A stretch of 7,100 nt of DNA from Bacteriovoracaceae bacterium UBA2428 (GTDB lineage: Bacteria; Bdellovibrionota; UBA2428): NCBI GenBank assembly GCA_002343545.1, contig DDRA01000114.1:1-7100 (forward strand), read 5' to 3'. Below are positions 1 through 6,910 of the stretch, piece by piece. The notes beneath the pieces were generated by a model that saw only the letters and a list, made by a program, of their open reading frames with translations, did no database searches and had not been told where the DNA came from. The stretch's first letter is position 1; each line of letters begins with the position of its first letter. Position numbers and translations under genes: made by a program.

Positions 1-2
1 GC

Positions 3-632
3 CTGAGCACGGACAGCAAAAACGCCCCCGTCAACAAAGCCTGCAACGCCGGATTCTCCCAGCACCGCGTGTCCGCGCCGGCCCCCGGGACCCGCACGGA
101 CATTCCCGAGCTTCAAAGGAACACGGCCACGACGAGCGCGGCCCGCAACGAGAAAGGCGCCTGCATCTACGAAGGGGGACAATGGTACTGGGGCACCTTG
201 GCGATCCCAAAGAACACGTCGCCCTCGGCCACGCAGCTCAAACCCGCGAGCGACGACAAAAAACGCCTCACCTGCACTTCCGTCACGGCGGCCAACGTCG
301 ATCCCGCGACCCCGACGATCGAAACGCTCGCGCTCGCCGCCTCGCCCGCGACGAAGGGTTTTCCGGGTGCTTTCTCGGACAGCGTCGATTGGTGGAAGAA
401 CGCCCACAAGACCGGCGCCAACCAAGCGGCCGCCAAGCGGATCACGAAGTGCTACAAAACGAACCCGCCCGGAACGCCGGTCGCCTGCTCCCAAGAAGTC
501 GGCACGAACAACGCGAACAATTGGACGTCCTTCAAGGCCGGTTACTGCCGATACGTGGGCGGCAAGTGGGAAGTCAAAGACGCCGGCGGGTGGCCCGACT
601 GCAAAGGCGGCGTCGAAATCGACCCGCTCTAA
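3..632 (+). CDS. Cys-rich protein related to the downstream prepilin, 3' part only
   Basis: An open frame enters from the left edge and ends at TAA 630-632, leaving 209 visible residues; the start is outside the window. A GTG at 69 is in frame but is probably internal, because coding-like sequence continues upstream with a Cys in the same pattern. Fragment cysteines are at 14, 54, 91, 150, 162, 182 and 200. They fall in a pattern C1...C2...GxC3-x-[YF]...W-x-x-C4: GACIYEGGQWYWG around residue 54, then KCYK (150), VAC (162), GYCRYVGGKWEV (182) and GWPDCKGGV (200). The same pattern occurs three times in the protein encoded next, so the two are probably paralogous or co-functioning exported proteins with disulfide-bonded modules. 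I recognise no named family. Whether this protein also starts with a prepilin or signal peptide cannot be seen. Function unknown; surface location is inferred. Confidence 0.75.
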   Translation: MSTDSKNAPVNKACNAGFSQHRVSAPAPGTRTDIPELQRNTATTSAARNEKGACIYEGGQWYWGTLAIPKNTSPSATQLKPASDDKKRLTCTSVTAANVDPATPTIETLALAASPATKGFPGAFSDSVDWWKNAHKTGANQAAAKRITKCYKTNPPGTPVACSQEVGTNNANNWTSFKAGYCRYVGGKWEVKDAGGWPDCKGGVEIDPL

Positions 633-718
633 ATCCGGGCTCGCTCGATCCAAGGGGCTTTTGCGCTGGAACGTTTTCGCGGGCCCGGCACGCCCACCCC
701 TGTCGCGTTGCCGAACGC

Positions 719-735
719 TCCGTTAGTCTGTCGCC
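719..735 (+). promoter_or_regulatory. Probable leaderless-type promoter of the prepilin gene
   Basis: TCCGTTAG at 719-726 contains a -10-like hexamer TAGTCT (724-729), which ends 6 nt before the ATG at 736. This matches the TANNNT motif known upstream of leaderless genes, and it would place transcription start at or next to the ATG. There is no Shine-Dalgarno sequence here. The same motif with the same spacing precedes the M23 gene. A weak -35 candidate, CTGTCG (700-705), lies 18 bp upstream. Confidence 0.45.
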
Positions 736-2796
736 ATGGGGAAGAAGCAAGCAAGCGGGTTTTCGATCGCGTCCGTCCTGGTGGGAATGGCGCTGCTGGG
801 ACTGCTCGGGATGGCCCTCTCCCAAACGATGTCGTCGCTCTTCAAGGCCACGAAGTCCGTCGACAACAAGATGGGCGCGCAGGAATTCGAGAACCTCGTT
901 CGCTACGCCCTCTCGAACTCCGACAACTGCAAAACCGTGATGGGGCTTACGGGGCCGACGAATCCCCTCACCTTCGCGACGGCGAACCTGCCGGGACCGA
1001 CGAGCACGGTGAAGCTCAACGTGCCGGTTCCCTCGATCACGATCGCGCAGAAGACCTACGCCGTGAACGGGGTCGACGGAAACATCAAGATCGACAACCT
1101 CTTCATCGAACTCGGCCAACCCATCACGCCGGGTTCCAAGAACTACGTCGCCCCGCTCAAGATCCTCACCTCGTCCGTCGGCGGCGGGCTCGGGGCGCGG
1201 CAGTACGTCGGCTCGCTCAACCTGAACGTCACGCTCGCCGAGAACGGACCGAACCACTCCATCATCGAATGCGGAACCTCGAGCAGCTTTGACCCCAAGG
1301 AGATCTGCACTTCGATGGGCGGAACCTGGCTCGAAGGACCGCGCATGACGGCCCCCCGCTGCAACATCGGCCCCGACATCTGGCTCTCGCAGACCGAGGC
1401 GCCGGGGCTGCCGCTCACCGCGGGCAACCCCGCGACGATCCCCGAAAAAAACGGACTCGTGAACTGGGACGGCTCGCCGACGAGTTCCCTCGACGTCGGC
1501 CCCTTCGCGAACACCCGCAACGGAACGCGGGTGAGCGAGTGCTACTACCAAAAGGGCGCGGGGGCCGTGCAAGTCTGGCGTTGCGCCGCGACTTGGGGCA
1601 ACCGAGCCGGCTACCGCTGCTCGTTTAACCCGGCCCGCAACAAGTGGGAGGTTCGTTATTGGACCAAACCCGCCGGGTCGCTGTCCTACCAACGCTACCT
1701 CCCCAACGCCGCGCCCTGGGCCGATTGTACGCACGGCGTGCGCGCTTCGCTGCAGAGCCCGAACGAAACCCTCCTCAACTATAGCGACACCATCAGTTCG
1801 GCCTTTGCGCCGATCGGTTCCGAAGGCTCACTCTCGAGCGGAGCGCAAAACACCTCGCCCGCCTCGGCGATCTCCGAGGGCATTCCTTCCTATCTTTCGG
1901 AGATCGTCCGGTACTCGACGGTGACCCGTTGCCGTATCCAAGCCGACGCCGACCACTGGATGACCTGCAAGAACAACGAGGCGGCCGTCGTTTCCGAGGG
2001 ACAGGCAGGCGCCTGCATTTACGTCCGCAACCGAAAGATCCACTCGACCTACCGAGGTTACTGGGCGAAAGACGGCATCACGATCGGTGGCGACCCGACG
2101 CTCGAGAGCAAAGCCGCGATCGTCGCCCAGCTGGATAACTACACCGGCTGGCTCGCCGTCACGAGCCATCCCCGCTCCAGCTACATGGCGAACGGGAGCG
2201 CGACCGTTCCCTTTCAGGTCGGTGAAGCCCAGGGGTGGCCCTGCGTCGAGGTCGAACTCAACACGACCACGGATCCCTACAACGCCGCCGCGTACGAGCT
2301 CATCGGCGCGCAGACCGCGCCGACCGCGGATCTCATCGCGAACCCGACGGACGTCGCCTACTGCGTGGCGGTTGGATTTGCCCACGAAGAAAACGCCAAC
2401 GTCGCTCACTACGGAACTCCCCTTCCGGCCTCGGCCAAGCGGGCTCAGGCTTACCGCTGCGGAGGTGCCCCCGACCTCGGCGCGGCCGCGACGCCGGCGT
2501 CCAAAACGGCGCGGACGGTGGCCGGCGATTGCTGGTACGTGCACAACCTCGAGATGCCGGCCATCGTGAACTACCCGAACTCGACCGCCATCGGCGTCCA
2601 AACGACGAACGGCGCGACCGCGGCGATCCGACGTTACACGGGCTGGGTGCGCTTCAACGGCGCCTACCACGGCGGACAACTCGAAGTGGACGCGACGACC
2701 TCGGGGCTCCGACCTTCGATCGCGAACGCGGCCACGGACTTTGCGGCCGTCCCCTGTAACGGCGGGCTCATCCGCACGAAAGCCATCACCCCATAG
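736..2796 (+). CDS. Large type IV prepilin-like protein with Cys-rich ectodomain
   Basis: A 686-residue protein. The start at ATG 736 gives a short basic leader, MGKKQASG, then a prepilin-type hydrophobic segment (about residues 9-29) with a predicted prepilin-peptidase cut between Gly8 and Phe9. Mature residue +5 is Ser, not the usual Glu; some minor pilins and pseudopilins also lack Glu5. Ordinary pilins have about 150-200 residues, so the ectodomain is exceptionally large. It has 16 cysteines: C65; C179, C191 and C209 (with a CTSMGGTW motif); and three four-Cys modules, 269/283/295/331, 399/411/427/503 and 543/575/599/674. Each third Cys is followed by an aromatic one residue later. Likely a minor pilin or pilus-borne adhesin exposed at the surface, with folding probably dependent on periplasmic disulfide formation. 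The role is inferred; the leader and Cys pattern are seen directly. The upstream gene encodes the same Cys module. Confidence 0.85.
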   Translation: MGKKQASGFSIASVLVGMALLGLLGMALSQTMSSLFKATKSVDNKMGAQEFENLVRYALSNSDNCKTVMGLTGPTNPLTFATANLPGPTSTVKLNVPVPSITIAQKTYAVNGVDGNIKIDNLFIELGQPITPGSKNYVAPLKILTSSVGGGLGARQYVGSLNLNVTLAENGPNHSIIECGTSSSFDPKEICTSMGGTWLEGPRMTAPRCNIGPDIWLSQTEAPGLPLTAGNPATIPEKNGLVNWDGSPTSSLDVGPFANTRNGTRVSECYYQKGAGAVQVWRCAATWGNRAGYRCSFNPARNKWEVRYWTKPAGSLSYQRYLPNAAPWADCTHGVRASLQSPNETLLNYSDTISSAFAPIGSEGSLSSGAQNTSPASAISEGIPSYLSEIVRYSTVTRCRIQADADHWMTCKNNEAAVVSEGQAGACIYVRNRKIHSTYRGYWAKDGITIGGDPTLESKAAIVAQLDNYTGWLAVTSHPRSSYMANGSATVPFQVGEAQGWPCVEVELNTTTDPYNAAAYELIGAQTAPTADLIANPTDVAYCVAVGFAHEENANVAHYGTPLPASAKRAQAYRCGGAPDLGAAATPASKTARTVAGDCWYVHNLEMPAIVNYPNSTAIGVQTTNGATAAIRRYTGWVRFNGAYHGGQLEVDATTSGLRPSIANAATDFAAVPCNGGLIRTKAITP

Positions 2797-2819
2797 CGCG
2801 GAGCATAAAGCCTCCGCGC
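2796..2819 (+). promoter_or_regulatory. 8-bp perfect hairpin between prepilin and M23 genes
   Basis: GCGCGGAG (2796-2803) pairs perfectly with CTCCGCGC (2812-2819) around an 8-nt A-rich loop. The left arm begins on the last base of the prepilin stop codon. No T-tract follows, so it is not a classic intrinsic terminator. It covers the region where a -35 element for the M23 promoter would lie, so it could instead be a palindromic protein-binding site or an mRNA 3'-end stabiliser. Confidence 0.45.
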
Positions 2820-2824
2820 CAAGT

Positions 2825-2841
2825 TCCGTTAGAATGCGCCC
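2825..2841 (+). promoter_or_regulatory. Probable leaderless-type promoter of the M23 gene
   Basis: TCCGTTAG (2825-2832) includes a good -10 hexamer, TAGAAT (2830-2835), ending 6 nt before the ATG at 2842, exactly as upstream of the prepilin gene. No Shine-Dalgarno sequence precedes the ATG, and no clear -35 is visible. This suggests a transcript starting at the start codon, independent of readthrough from the prepilin gene. Confidence 0.5.
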
Positions 2842-3858
2842 ATGGCCGATCGTTTTTTTACCCTCATGCTCGTTCCCGAGAAGAGCGACCGCATCCGTCG
2901 CTTCACGCTGCCGACGCTTTATCTGCGCGTGCTGAGCGCCGCCGCCGCCGTGCTCTGCCTGCTCGGAATCTTCGTTTTCTTCGACTACCTCCACGTGCTG
3001 AGCCAGGTCGCCGAGAACAAGAAGCTGCGCCTCGAAAACCACCTTTTGCGTTCGGATATCCAGAACGCCAAGACCAAGCTCGAGTCGCTCGACCAGAGCG
3101 TCACGCGCCTGCGCTCCTTTGCGAACAAACTGCGCGTTATCTCGAACCTCGGGAACCCGGCCTCGCAGAAGATGCTCGACCAGATTCCCGACCTGCCCGC
3201 CGGCCCGGCCGGCCGCCCGGGCGAGCCGAACGAAGACAACGGTTCCATCGAAGAACCGGATCGGCATAGCCAGCTCGAGGAGCAGCGCTCGCGCACGGCG
3301 CTCGGCGAGCTCGACCAGGACTTCGCCTCGGAAGACTTGGCGCTCGAGGTCGAGGCCATCGGCGAGGCCGCCGAGAAACTCGTCGAGGTCGCGAAGACCG
3401 AGGAAGCCAACCTCGCCGCGATCCAAGAGAACATGCAGGACCAGGTCATCCGTCTCATGAGCACACCCAGCATCTACCCGACCTCGGGCTACATCAGCTC
3501 GGAGTTCGGTTACCGATTCAATCCCTTCTCGGGCGTGAAGACCTTCCACGCCGGCATCGACTTCGCGAACCGCTCGGGCACGCCGATCCACGCGCCCGCC
3601 GACGGGCTCGTCACGCACGTCGGGTCGCAGGGGGGCTTCGGGCTCATCGTCCGGATCGACCACGGCTACGGCATCGTCAGCAAGTACGGCCACAACTCGC
3701 GCTCCAGCGTGAAGGCCGGCGAGCGCGTCCGCCGCGGCGACAAGATCGCCGAGATGGGTTCGAGCGGCCGCTCGACGGGCCCGCACCTTCACTACCAAAT
3801 CGAAGTGAACGGCAAAGCCGTAAATCCCCGTCTTTTCATGCTCGAAGACACCTTCTGA
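2842..3858 (+). CDS. Membrane-anchored coiled-coil M23 (LytM-type) endopeptidase
   Basis: A 338-residue protein predicted to cleave peptide cross-links of peptidoglycan in the periplasm. Residues 1-28 are basic and cytoplasmic, 29-48 form one transmembrane helix, and 50-100 and 140-205 are charged coiled-coil regions separated by a Pro/Gly/acidic linker (about 116-140). The M23 domain spans about 210-335. All family active-site residues are present: zinc ligands H236 and D240 in HAGID, and H317 in HLH; catalytic H284 in KYGHNS and H315. This is therefore likely an active enzyme rather than a degenerate EnvC/NlpD-type activator. The layout (TM, coiled coil, LytM) resembles cell-division or envelope-remodelling M23 proteins. 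No Shine-Dalgarno sequence is present, and a -10-like motif sits 6 nt before ATG. It lies 45 bp after the prepilin gene and may be expressed separately. Involvement in pilus passage through the wall is only a possibility. Confidence 0.93.
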   Translation: MADRFFTLMLVPEKSDRIRRFTLPTLYLRVLSAAAAVLCLLGIFVFFDYLHVLSQVAENKKLRLENHLLRSDIQNAKTKLESLDQSVTRLRSFANKLRVISNLGNPASQKMLDQIPDLPAGPAGRPGEPNEDNGSIEEPDRHSQLEEQRSRTALGELDQDFASEDLALEVEAIGEAAEKLVEVAKTEEANLAAIQENMQDQVIRLMSTPSIYPTSGYISSEFGYRFNPFSGVKTFHAGIDFANRSGTPIHAPADGLVTHVGSQGGFGLIVRIDHGYGIVSKYGHNSRSSVKAGERVRRGDKIAEMGSSGRSTGPHLHYQIEVNGKAVNPRLFMLEDTF

Positions 3859-3921
3859 TCTCCCTCCGGCCTCACAAAGCGTCAAAAAACCTGTAAAAAC
3901 CTTTCATGACCGCAACGTAGC

Positions 3922-3949
3922 TTGCCGTTTGACGTCACTCGTCATTAAG
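3922..3949 (+). promoter_or_regulatory. Possible promoter region of the 3975-5934 operon
   Basis: A weak -35/-10 pair, TTGCCG (3922-3927) and ATTAAG (3944-3949) with a 16-bp spacer, lies between the M23 stop and the small secreted protein gene. Two A-tracts upstream (3884-3889 and 3895-3899) are 11 bp apart, as expected for a bent, UP-like element. TGACGTCA (3930-3937) followed by CGTCA (3940-3944) gives a repeated GTCA core that could bind a regulator. The hexamers match consensus poorly, so this call is tentative. Confidence 0.3.
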
Positions 3950-3970
3950 CCCTCCCCATCACAGGAGGGG
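3950..3970 (+). promoter_or_regulatory. Strong Shine-Dalgarno sequence within a 6-bp hairpin
   Basis: AGGAGGGG (3963-3970) is a strong ribosome-binding site 4 nt before ATG 3975 and supports that start. CCCTCC (3950-3955) can pair with GGAGGG (3964-3969) across an 8-nt loop, CCATCACA. Such pairing would hide the site and could lower or regulate translation of the downstream pair of genes. Confidence 0.6.
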
Positions 3971-3974
3971 TTCT

Positions 3975-4370
3975 ATGATGTTCTCGCAATCCAATCTCGC
4001 CCGCGGCGTCCTCGCGACGCTCGCTTTGTCGGCCGTGCCGGCCCTCGCCGCTTACGACGTGAACGCGTCGCTCAACAAGACCGGCGCCGTCCTCGCCTTG
4101 ACGCTCAAGGACCAAGCCGTCTCGCGCAGCTCCTGCGGCGCTTACGTCAGCGCGTTTCGCTTCGAAGGCGACACGCTCACGCTCGACGTGACGGCGAACC
4201 CCTGCGCCCTGGATCGCGTCGGCCGCAACCGCGCGAAGATCTCGTGGCAACTCCCGACTTCGATCCGCGCGCGCCAACGCCTTTGCCTCGTCGTGAACGG
4301 CGAAGCCGCCGGCGTCGTGCAATTCGACGTCGATCACGCCGTGACCGTGGCCGAAGAAGCTTGCCGCTGA
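3975..4370 (+). CDS. Small secreted four-cysteine protein, unknown function
   Basis: A 131-residue protein with a clear Sec signal peptide: MMFSQSNLAR, a hydrophobic core, then VPALA, with cleavage probably after Ala25 or Ala26. The mature part is about 105 residues, with alternating hydrophobic and charged residues that suggest a beta-rich fold. It has four cysteines, at 54, 77, 104 and 130, enough for two disulfides. ATG 3978 is an alternative start one codon later; 3975 is kept because both sit well relative to the Shine-Dalgarno sequence. I recognise no family. It is followed after 19 bp by a secreted subtilase, so the two are probably co-transcribed. A role as a partner, inhibitor or substrate of that protease is plausible from position alone and is not shown by any motif. 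Confidence 0.85.
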   Translation: MMFSQSNLARGVLATLALSAVPALAAYDVNASLNKTGAVLALTLKDQAVSRSSCGAYVSAFRFEGDTLTLDVTANPCALDRVGRNRAKISWQLPTSIRARQRLCLVVNGEAAGVVQFDVDHAVTVAEEACR

Positions 4371-4389
4371 GCGAAGGGAAACCGAAGAA

Positions 4390-5934
<1,545 letters not shown>

Positions 5935-5959
5935 TCGTTCCCGTTACCCCAAAAAACAA

Positions 5960-5995
5960 GGAAGCCTTCTTCGACCATGGTCGAAGAAGGCTTCC
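5960..5995. terminator. Perfect 36-bp palindrome, probable bidirectional terminator
   Basis: GGAAGCCTTCTTCGACC (5960-5976) is mirrored exactly by its complement through 5995, centred on CCATGG, giving a very stable hairpin 26 bp after the protease stop codon. An A6 run (5951-5956) precedes it and only a short T3 follows on the plus strand. The U-tract is therefore better for transcripts coming from the right on the minus strand (TTGTTTTTT), but the hairpin probably ends the protease operon as well. Confidence 0.7.
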
Positions 5996-6033
5996 GCGTT
6001 TCTGGATTCCCGGCTTTCCGAAAATAGAAGCGT

Positions 6034-6100
6034 TGCTTCGCTTCAGGTTTGGGGGGAGGGGGGGGAGGGGAGGAGGGACATCCTTACCTGAAGCGAAGCA
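6034..6100 (+). repeat. 15-bp perfect inverted repeat around a G-quadruplex-like tract
   Basis: TGCTTCGCTTCAGGT (6034-6048) is the exact reverse complement of 6086-6100. The 37-nt loop carries an uninterrupted purine run (6051-6078) with G runs of 6, 8, 4, 2 and 3 separated by single A residues. Four runs of at least three G on one strand with 1-nt gaps (or a 4-nt gap including the G2) satisfy the usual G-quadruplex pattern. The tract lies on the plus strand. Confidence 0.75.
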
Positions 6101-6229
6101 CGCGCAGCGGCCACCGAACCCACAACACCGCACAACCAAAGTCACTCAACTCAGCGGTCCGAGGGGCCGACTTTCCTTTTGCAGTTCACGTGCCAGTCAA
6201 AAGTCCCCTTCCGACCCGAAAAGTTCACG

Positions 6230-6266
6230 GGGCTTCGGAGGCTTAGCGAGCGGCCGGCCCTTTTTT
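6230..6266 (+). terminator. Terminator-like hairpin with T6 upstream of the beta-barrel gene
   Basis: GGGC (6230-6233) plus CGG (6236-6238) can pair with CCGGCCC (6254-6260), leaving a 2-nt TT bulge and a 15-nt loop, and T6 follows at once (6261-6266). It lies about 100 bp before ATG 6365 on the same strand. It could end a small RNA made from the intergenic region or act as an attenuator. The bulge and the competing GGCCGGCC palindrome make it less certain than a textbook terminator. Confidence 0.4.
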
Positions 6267-6351
6267 GCCTTCGGCTGTCGAAACGCCAAACAAAGTGACT
6301 GGCGAGAAAGCGCCCGAAGCCCGACCCTGAGGGCTCATCGAGACTTCAACG

Positions 6352-6358
6352 AGGAGGA
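6352..6358 (+). promoter_or_regulatory. Shine-Dalgarno sequence of the beta-barrel gene
   Basis: AGGAGGA (6352-6358) lies 6 nt before ATG 6365, an ideal ribosome-binding site that fixes this start. Confidence 0.8.
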
Positions 6359-6364
6359 ACCCCC

Positions 6365-6910
6365 ATGAAATCACGATCCGTTTCGATCGTAGCACTTGCG
6401 CTCGCGGTCTTCGCGATGCCGGCGGAGGCCGCCAACCGCGGGGCTAAGCGCATCGGCTTCGGCGTGGCCTTCTTGGGCGACCCCACCCCGACCCTCGTTT
6501 CGTACCAACTCAAGTTCAACGTGAACCCGCACGTTCAGCTCACGGCGGGCTACGGCTCGATCAATACGGGAAGCGTCGCGATCGACCCGTCCGCTCCGCA
6601 GGCGACCGTCAGCGGCTCGCTCAAGGCCTTCGGGGCCGGCGTGCGCGTCTTCCCGCTCGATTGGTCGCTTTCGCCTTATATCGGCGCCAACTACTCCTAC
6701 GCTTCGGGCACGGGGAGCGTCTCGCTGAGCGGCAGCACGGTCAATTCCACGGACGGATCGCTCAGCGTGATCGCCGCTTCGCTGGGCCTCGACTGGCAAA
6801 TGGGCTGGGGCCTGAACTTGGGCGCCGGCATCAACTATTTCTTCGCGCCCGCCGCGCTGACCGACGCCCTCAAGATGCTCCCGCAGTTCTACCTCGGCTT
6901 CTTCTTCTAA
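6365..6910 (+). CDS. Small outer-membrane beta-barrel protein
   Basis: A 181-residue protein with a Sec signal peptide (residues 1-22, cleavage after MPAEA) and a mature part of about 159 residues. The mature chain shows alternating hydrophobic/polar strands ending in aromatics, roughly 43-52, 56-64, 84-96, 101-113, 132-142, 147-158 and 174-181. It contains Gly-rich turns ([13 protein letters not shown]) and ends in YLGFFF; a C-terminal Phe is the usual BAM-complex recognition signal. The size fits an eight-stranded OmpA/OmpW/opacity-type barrel, but I cannot name the subfamily and see no periplasmic domain. It has no cysteine. The gene has a strong Shine-Dalgarno sequence and a long structured upstream region, so expression may be regulated through its leader. 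Its stop overlaps the end of the convergent aroC gene. Function could be structural, a small porin or adhesion. Confidence 0.88.
   Translation: MKSRSVSIVALALAVFAMPAEAANRGAKRIGFGVAFLGDPTPTLVSYQLKFNVNPHVQLTAGYGSINTGSVAIDPSAPQATVSGSLKAFGAGVRVFPLDWSLSPYIGANYSYASGTGSVSLSGSTVNSTDGSLSVIAASLGLDWQMGWGLNLGAGINYFFAPAALTDALKMLPQFYLGFFF

Larger units (their letters stand above)
5935..6364 (+). other. Structured non-coding intergenic region, possible RNA gene or long 5' leader
   Basis: This 430-bp gap holds no convincing gene. In order it contains the 36-bp palindrome (5960-5995); a small hairpin (6027-6044); a 15-bp inverted repeat enclosing a G-tract (6034-6100); a C/A-rich stretch expected to be single-stranded (about 6107-6150); a short hairpin CGGTCC-GAG-GGGCCG (6155-6169) followed by a T-rich stretch; an 8-bp direct repeat AGTTCACG (6183-6190 and 6222-6229); a terminator-like hairpin with T6 (6230-6266); and an 8-bp inverted repeat GCCAGTCA/TGACTGGC (6192-6199 and 6296-6303). 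Together these suggest a small RNA or a regulated leader for the beta-barrel gene. No promoter is clear. Confidence 0.5.

Noticed and set aside
69..71. GTG at 69 as the true start of the first gene.
   Set aside because: The frame is open to the window edge with a Cys (fragment residue 14) that fits the repeat pattern, and no ribosome site or signal peptide follows the GTG.
574..1734. A 386-residue minus-strand frame over the start of the prepilin gene.
   Set aside because: It is antisense to a gene with a clear prepilin leader and conserved Cys modules; no signal or motif supports it.
1828..3885. A 685-residue open frame on the minus strand.
   Set aside because: It runs antisense across the end of the prepilin gene, the intergenic gap and all of the M23 gene, both well supported. 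Its composition (Arg, Val, Gly, Asp rich, no domain) is what a GC-rich gene gives on the opposite strand.
3929..3934. TTGACG as a consensus-like -35 box.
   Set aside because: No acceptable -10 lies 16-18 bp downstream, where the sequence is C-rich (CCTCCC); it is better explained as part of the TGACGTCA palindrome.
6034..6100. A retron-like non-coding RNA.
   Set aside because: The inverted repeat recalls msr/msd structure, but no reverse transcriptase is encoded nearby.
5960..6100. An insertion sequence or MITE bounded by inverted repeats.
   Set aside because: The palindrome and the inverted repeat have different sequences. There is no target-site duplication or transposase, and they look like separate local structures.
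6049..6246. A 65-residue frame starting at TTG in the G-tract.
   Set aside because: It starts with poly-Gly from the G run, has no ribosome site, and its residues look random. The DNA structure explains the region better.
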